Assembly (NCBI GenBank): GCA_035079385.1
Contig: JAVHKY010000026.1
Location: 496,001 to 560,000 of the forward strand
From: Aspidiotus rigidus
Taxonomy: Eukaryota; Arthropoda; Insecta; Hemiptera; Diaspididae
Reading direction: 5' to 3'
Length of the DNA stretch: 64,000 nucleotides
In this document: positions 58,431-64,000 of the stretch, piece after piece
How positions within the stretch are numbered: the stretch's first letter is position 1
How the letters are laid out: the number at the start of each line of letters is the position of its first letter
Position numbers and translations under genes: made by a program
Notes under the pieces: model-generated
Told to the model about the DNA's origin: nothing
What the model saw: only the letters and a program-made list of their open reading frames with translations
Database searches by the model: none

Positions 58431-60450
58431 AACCTGACCTGAGTCACTCTGGCTAGGTGTTTAATCGTCACTAGCTCCTTATGGAAAGCAGCCTCCCTCA
58501 AGAGGATTTTAAAGTAGTAATCTTGTGGGCAAAGGGACAAAATGGGGTTAGAGTGTTTCACCGAAAGATTTTTCACCTTAAGATTCACCTACAGATAATT
58601 CACCTGATAGAAGTAGTGGTTGAATTCTGCATCGTGACGAAAGTTCACCGACAAAATTCGATTATATTTTTATTGATGAATTTAATTAATCAGTTTAATT
58701 TAAGTTTAATAAGAATCAAAAATTAATTTAATAATTTTTTTTTTGTATCTTTTTTTTCAATAAAATTAAATTCAATTTTGAAAAAAAAAATAATAAATAA
58801 AATAAAATAATTTAAATTATAATAATTTTATTGAAATAAAAATTATTTATTAAAATTCTTAAACAAAATTTTAAATAAATAAATTGATTTAATAAATTAA
58901 AAATTATAATTATAAATAATAAAATATAATTTATTAATTTAATTTAATTAATTTGATTTATAAATATCAATATTTTAATTAAATAAATTTTCTTTATTAA
59001 ATTATTATTAATTAGTTAAATAATATCATGAATAAAATTTGGTATATCAAAGCATCAAATAAAAGTCGAACAGCTGATTGAAAAAGGTGAATTTTGTCGT
59101 CGCTGTCGGACAACTCAAAAACGACAAAATTCGATTATATTTTTATTGATGAATTTAATTAATCAGTTTAATTCAAGTTTAATAATAATCAAAAATTAAT
59201 TTCATAATTTTTTTTTGTTTTTTTTTTTCAATAAAATTAAATTTAATTTTGAAAAAAAAAATAATAAATAGATAAAAATAATTTAAATTATAATAATTTT
59301 ATTGAAATATTTAAAATTCTTAAACAAAATTTTAAATAAATAAATTGATTTAATAAATTAAAAATTATAATTATAAATAATAAAATGTAATTTATTAATT
59401 TAATTTAATTAATTTGATTTATAAATATTAATATTTCAATTAAATAAATTTTCTTTATTAAATTATTATTTAGTTAAATAATATCATAAATAAAATTTGG
59501 TATATCAAAGCATCAAATAAAAGTCGAACAGCTGATTTGAAAAGGTGAATTTGTCGTCGGACAACTCAAAAAAGGGAGATGAACTTCCCTGACGGTGAAA
59601 AAAAAAGTGACAGGTGAACTTTCCTGTTGGTGATATGTACATTCCTTCAAAAAAACTTACTCGGTGAAAAATCGTTCGGTGAACTGGTCGGATCCCACAA
59701 AATATGGCAACCTATGGATTACAATATCTGTCAAAGTTTCTGTCTTATAAATACCAAACTCATGGACGCTGCCTCTAACAGAGATGGACAAACCCAAGAA
59801 GTTTATCGATAAACCACCAATTTCCAGAATGAATTTTATAGGAGGGTATTGGCTATTGAAATATTATGGAAGAAACACTTCGACTCACATACACAAAACT
59901 TCGTCTGCGTACGTGTGCCAATAGTATACGTGACTCAAAAACGCCCGACCCGAGAAGAACAGATCAGTCTCTAATTTAAACATAAACACCTCTGAAACAA
60001 GCGAGCCCAAGGGAGAACGAATTGGGATCCCTACTTCTTCGGGGAGCTCGAAAAATTTTCCATCAAATTTACAAAAGTTAGGGGATCAACATACAGTCAG
60101 AAAGTCAAAAATTCCTTCAATTCCTCATGAGGGATACCAGATTTAACGAGCAAGTCGCCCACGTATGTTGGATAGTGGCGGCCTTAGGGATATGAGGGAA
60201 TAATCCGACAACATCAAAGGAATACGAAGTCGATCCAGCCAGAAGACTTACGTCCTTCAGCCTATCCCCAGGGAACCCGAGCTCTTGACTGAGTAGGGAG
60301 AATCAAAGTCAACGGTAAGGAGTAAGTAAGTGAAGATACGAAGGAAACAACCAGCCGAATCGAGGTATTCTTTTCATCTACGTTGGGGAGGAACAGGATT
60401 AGGTTCCGAACTCTTGATAGTCGCTTGTGTCGCATATGCAGCGCCACCTG
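58431..60450 (-). mobile_element. Penelope-like element remnant, family A, split by an AT-rich element
   Basis: 58,588-58,431 (minus) has C-P-Q-D-Y-Y-F and K-H-L-A-R-V-T as in the 10.4 kb copy. 59,700-60,300 has the RT middle with G-I-Y-like and K-F-F-E text, and 60,262-60,450 has V-V-S-F-V-S-S-L-T-Y. Joining the flanks around 58,545/59,697 restores the order seen at 10,440. Heavily mutated. Confidence 0.65.
58546..59696. mobile_element. AT-rich TIR element with two 473-bp internal repeats
   Basis: The left end GGG...TTTCACCGAAAGATTTTTCACC is matched, inverted, by the right end GGTGAAAAATCGTTCGGTGAA...CCC. Flanks ACAAAATG and ACAAAATA could be an 8-bp target duplication with one change. The interior is two direct copies starting GACAAAATTCGATT at 58650 and 59123, each ending with GTCGGACAACTCAAAAA-type text. 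There is no coding content. Confidence 0.65.
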
Positions 60451-60509
60451 TCCTCCATGGTGGCGGCGTATGCAATAATTTGTTTCCTTTACCACTAGAA
60501 ACGACCCTT

Positions 60510-60880
60510 TTGGTTGTAACTTCAGTATTGGAAGAATCTCTCTGTGAACCCCGTCTTCTACTCGGCAAACGCCAAGCTGCGGTGTCCATAGGCACGCAAA
60601 ACATTAGAATACACAACAACAACACCTTGATTGCTCTTGGAGTCTCTGCTTCTTCTTGCTTCAAGGGTGGTCTTCCTCTCCTTCCTGCACGTCTGGATGT
60701 GGATGGTACACAGATGTCGAGTAGGCCATAGCATGGCTCTGCATTTGCTTATTCCAATCTCGGTCCATCCTCTTCTTCATGACGGTGGTTGCAAATGCAG
60801 ACACCTGATTCCATACTTCTTCGGAACCTAGCATGGATTCGAGGCAAGCGCTTCGTCTACCTCAATGTGGTCCATCATCC
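60510..60880 (-). mobile_element. R1-like LINE remnant (ORF2 C-terminus)
   Basis: The minus strand reads V-W-N-Q-V-S-A-F-A-T-T-V-M-K-K-R-M-D-R-D near 60,820-60,760, the extreme C-terminal block of R1-type ORF2. It is followed by text homologous to 6,600-6,900 (D-S-S-N-T-E-V). A 96-codon frame at 60,374-60,664 is open but shows no motif. Confidence 0.65.
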
Positions 60881-61595
60881 CACCGGAAAATCGTTTTTAC
60901 TGAAATTTATAATACGCGGCTGGAATTGCTGGAAAACACCATCATCAGCACATTCTTTTTTCTGAGCTGTAGCCTTTGAGCTCAGGAGGAAGGCAAATTC
61001 ACGATTTTTCTCTTCTTTAATTTGGGTTGATCACCTTGTGGTTTTTGTAATTTTTGTACACGTTTGAGTTTCTTACCCTTTAAATACGTCCAATTACTTG
61101 TAGGGTGATACAGGGGTCGGTTCTAGCCTTCTAGGGTCGCTCTTATGGTATGTCGTATCCAACGGGACCTTCAAGATAGACTTCATACTCATCTACTATA
61201 CAAACCTTGCCAAAGCAAATCCATTCCAGCCTCATGAAGGAGTCCTGAAGTTGGATTTTGGCTCATTCCAGCCTTAAGGGGCTATGGCTTATAAACCAGA
61301 AGTGCGCGCCTACTCGTTGGGAAGTCTGCTGGAACTCAATTTATTCCATCTTTATGGGCGATTCGTTACCTTAAGCTGAAAAAATTTCGATTGTAAAGTC
61401 CTTTGAGGCCAAAAGCTCAAATTACCTTGAATTTCAATCGATTATCCTCGTTTTAGATTTTTCCATACTCATATATCAAAATCTGTTCTGCCACATAGCT
61501 GTGAACTTATGGAAATCGCTGTGGAAACGAATTCCAGTTGAGGTTCATTATATTATACTCTCGATTAATGAATATATTTATTTATGTTTGTGCAG
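60881..61595. other. Intron sequence before the first Ig exon
   Basis: CpG-poor, repeat-like text to about 61,500 with recurring ATTCCAGC words, then the branch/acceptor region of the exon. Confidence 0.4.
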
Positions 61596-61764
61596 GTATT
61601 TGCGGACAAAACACGAAAGATGCTCGCCTAGGCGAAGACGTTACGCTGGAGTGTAGATTTTCACCAGAAATTACGAGCTCGAAGACGACGTTTTATTGGC
61701 TGCGTACCAATAAACAAAACGATAACGCTGCCATCGGAGCCACATCTTTGGATCCGGGCTACAA
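61596..61764 (+). CDS. ed: Exon of an Echinoid-like Ig cell-adhesion protein (first Ig domain, N-terminal half)
   Basis: The exon follows a pyrimidine-rich acceptor ending TTTGTGCAG and ends before the donor GTAATT at 61765. It encodes about 56 residues beginning I-C-G-Q. It includes L-G-E-D-V-T-L-E-C-R-F (B-strand cysteine of an Ig fold) and F-Y-W-L-R (core tryptophan). It begins after one base of a codon and ends after two bases of a codon. The next exon starts with the single base needed and continues the Ig fold. By family knowledge this is an extracellular domain of a homophilic adhesion receptor. The N-terminal position and the wording of the next exon point to Echinoid/Fred; other nephrin-type receptors (Hibris, Sns, Kirre, Rst) are alternatives. 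The signal peptide is missing and must lie upstream of the window. Confidence 0.72.
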
Positions 61765-62341
61765 GTAATTATCGTCTCTCTGTCCCCCCATATTATATAG
61801 TATTTCTTACTCGCGCTCGAACGAAGAGAATATAGACGTAAAGCTCATATGGTGTAGGGAACAAACAAGAGTAATCGTGCGATGATGTAAGATTAAGTAA
61901 GAATAAAGTCGTCGAAGCAAATAAGATAAATGCGAAGGGTTGACGTTAACATCGTTAAGGGAGAAAAGTTGAAGGGAGGTACGTATCGACGCATTTACGA
62001 GTGCGAAACGAGAAGATGGTTTAGTGAATATTAAAATGAAAAAGTTTTCAGTTCGCGCGCGTAAAAAAAACACGAAAGCTTTTGTTTGAAGGGGCCAAGA
62101 AGGTGACGAGAGAAAGAAAAGGGGGTGGCTGATTGATTGAAATAATCGCTTCTTTATCGTCGCGAATGTTTCCAAGAAAGTGAGAACTGTATAATCCCTT
62201 TCAACAGATAAGTGCAATTGAGGTCTCTCGTCTTTGTACACTTATCTCGATAATGTTAAATCAATTCTAAGTACCAATAAAGTAGAGCGTAAAAAAAGCA
62301 TACCGTATTTACTAAAGTGCGTTTCTTCTCTACCCTTATAG
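61765..62341 (+). other. Intron between the two Ig exons (577 bp)
   Basis: The intron begins GTAATT and ends in a pyrimidine-rich tract followed by CTTATAG. It is CpG-rich unique sequence. The 144-codon open frame on its opposite strand (61807-62241) has no recognisable motif and looks accidental. Confidence 0.75.
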
Positions 62342-62602
62342 ATTAGATTTCCGGCCAGATGAGGGTCGTTACGATTTGCACATTTCGAATGCGAGTTACG
62401 AACGCGATAATGCAAAGTTCGAATGCCGTTTGAAAGCTCCAGGGAGCGGTCGAGATCTGCACTCGCAATCGTTTATCGTGACCGTGCTGACGCCGCCCGG
62501 ACCGCCGAGGATATCGCCAAATTCTAGTCCTACAGCCACCGAGGGAAAACCTTTCGAACTCACCTGCAGCAGTAGCGGAGGCAGTCCGGAACCCGTCATA
62601 AG
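62342..62602 (+). CDS. ed: Exon of an Echinoid-like Ig cell-adhesion protein (end of Ig1, start of Ig2)
   Basis: The exon is 261 bp and encodes 87 codons' worth of sequence, entering and leaving after two bases of a codon, so it is symmetric. The acceptor is TTATAG and the donor GTGAGT at 62603. Its first base completes a lysine codon with the preceding exon. The protein then reads L-D-F-R-P-D-E-G-R-Y-D-L, followed by the F-strand motif A-K-F-E-C-R that closes the first Ig domain. A linker V-L-T-P-P-G-P-P-R-I-S-P follows, then F-E-L-T-C-S-S-S-G-G-S-P-E-P-V-I, the B strand of a second, nephrin-type Ig domain. From family knowledge this wording is closest to Echinoid, a septate/adherens-junction adhesion protein that modulates EGFR and Hippo signalling. 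The gene continues beyond the window. Confidence 0.78.
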
Positions 62603-64000
62603 GTGAGTAAAACTTGAACGTTTGTCGGCGTGTTCGCACCTTTTCGTATGCTCGACACGCTCACGTGGGTCGGAAAGAACGGCGTGGTAGGTCCTATACA
62701 AGAAGTGTATAAGAAAGGAAAGTGAGATTGTTAATATTAGGAGGAAACGTTCGAAATTCGTCGATAAAAGAGCGCTCACGAATTAGATAGGTGGAAAATA
62801 ATGTAAGAAACGATTTGTTCTCATTAAAATATCATTTTTTAAATGGCGCGGCGCGAAGAACTTTGAAAAAATATTTTCGTGTGCGAATCTAGGTTGTGAC
62901 CTGCACTCGAGAGAGAGAGACTGCATCAGGCGAACCTGATTTCGTGGATAGGTGCGAGTAATGTTCGTTGTCGCTAATCTCTTTCGTTTCTCGAGTGTGT
63001 GATTGTAATTTCGATTGTAGCGCGCGAGCTCCGTTTTTAATATTTTATCCTCATTTTAAAATGGGCGAAATCGGTTACTTGTATAGCGGATTTTGAACTG
63101 TACCCGTTTTGTAAATTGTTTTCGAGACCTAATCGAAGGGCAAAGTTCTGTCCACTAGTCACTACTGTAATTGGTAATTTCACTCCGCTCTGCGCTATTA
63201 TGAAGTGATGCGGACGGTTGCTTAAGGATTTTGAGTTCTATGTAGTGAAAGCTTTTTAAAAGTCATTTTGGAGAGAATTTGATTTATTCGAGGTTAATCG
63301 GTTGAAAACGTTAGTCATACGTATACAAAATTTCGTGGCTCGGGAGAATTGTAGAAAATCTACTCGTCGACCTGTATGAGAGAAGAACGTGTGTATGAAA
63401 TCTTGAAATTTAGCTCTGCAGATTAGGAAACTTTCGAGCTTTGATCTACGAGCTTAAAATTTGAATTTGGGACAGAGACACTGAAGAATTTGGACTCAAC
63501 TTCAGCTATGAAAGTTTTCATGATCCAGTCGTATTAGTAGAGAGGCAAAATCGAACCATCTAGATCAGATAATTCAGAACATTGAATACAACTCATGGTC
63601 TTGAAATTCCAGTGCTCGAGGTATGAAAATACCTGGTCTACTCTTTTTGAGAAAGTTATCGAATGAAATGATTATTGATGAAAATCAATCTTTTTTTACC
63701 ATGAGACAGAATACAGGGAATCTTAAATTTCGCGGATAAAGGTCCCGCTAGAAGCGCTAGTTGTTCTGCAAAAAAAGTGATCATGGTGTTTTCTACCATG
63801 ACATAGCATACTAATAAAATCATTAATTCAACCATTTTAAAATATTTTTCATGAAAAATGCAGGGAACAGCCCTTGTTGCCCTTTCAATTTTCTTTCAGA
63901 TGAATGTAATTTCAGATTGTTTGGATAACTATTTCCACTTCACCACATTTTGCAAGCTTCCTTAAATGGCCGCCATGGTAAATCTAGAGGGCGCCTTCTT
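62603..64000 (+). other. Next intron of the Ig-domain gene, incomplete
   Basis: It starts with a consensus GTGAGT donor. The first 700 bases are CpG-rich unique sequence. From about 63,650 onward the composition changes and the text looks like an old repeat (duplicated 'ACCATGACA/ACCATGAGACA' phrases), but I could not define its ends. No further exon is visible before the window ends. Confidence 0.6.

Larger units (their letters stand above)
1..61595 (+). other. Inferred giant 5' intron of the Ig-domain gene
   Basis: The first recognised coding exon starts at 61596 and needs one base from an upstream exon to complete its first codon. No credible signal-peptide exon in that phase was found in the window. 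Everything upstream is repeats or unique sequence without recognisable genes, and three ratchet-type splice sites lie on the same strand. I infer that this stretch is one intron, or the 3' part of one. An in-frame ATG at 61568 gives a hydrophobic run too short for a convincing signal peptide and overlaps the acceptor tract. RNA-seq could still show that part of the region is intergenic. Confidence 0.55.

Noticed and set aside
61807..62241. 144-codon minus-strand frame between the Ig exons
   Set aside because: Lies wholly in an intron, has no motif and is low-complexity in places.

Overview
The window looks like insect nuclear DNA, plausibly hymenopteran. CpG-rich unique sequence alternates with transposon debris: Penelope-like elements, R1-like and I/Jockey-like LINEs, hAT, and other terminal-inverted-repeat elements. 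I saw no prokaryotic operon structure, tRNA, rRNA or CRISPR array. The organism call rests on composition and element types only.

The only host coding sequence I can support lies near the right end on the + strand. It consists of two exons (61596-61764 and 62342-62602) of an immunoglobulin-superfamily adhesion protein, most like Echinoid. Their splice sites and reading phases fit exactly. The first exon carries the beginning of an Ig domain, the second closes it and opens the next Ig domain. The signal-peptide exon is not in the window, so roughly the first 61.6 kb is best read as one very long 5' intron.

Three + strand sites inside that intron (6169/6170, 20245/20246, 42582/42583) have a pyrimidine tract followed by CAG and immediately by GTAAGT or GTGAGT. 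This is the signature of recursive-splicing ratchet points (zero-length exons). They split the intron into steps of about 14, 22 and 19 kb.

The rest of the intron is nested repeats. 2.7-5.9 kb is a TIR element filled with a satellite very dense in the CRE palindrome TGACGTCA, including a near-identical 1175-bp higher-order duplication. 6.5-7.8 kb is an R1-like LINE remnant broken by a perfect 135-bp palindrome. 9.7-11 kb holds LINE and Penelope remnants. 11.7-12.5 kb is a fold-back hAT derivative with an exact 8-bp target duplication. 16.5-18.7 kb is a second CRE-rich array. 22.6-24.8 kb is a tandem-repeat TIR element sitting inside the RNase H reading frame of a LINE. 29.1-30.4, 36.3-37.6 and 44.3-45.6 kb are three copies of one 1.3-kb TIR transposon with 9-bp target duplications. 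Each carries the same unrecognised reading frame followed by an internal poly(A) tract. One copy sits inside a LINE, one inside a Penelope-like RT gene, and one inside a large TIR composite. 49.8-51.7 kb holds duplicated LINE/satellite junctions. 53.1-55.3 kb holds R1-like and a second Penelope-like family. 58.4-60.9 kb is a Penelope-like remnant split by an AT-rich element and followed by an R1-like C-terminus.

The CpG-rich stretches between these islands contain no recognisable genes and look like ordinary unique intron sequence.
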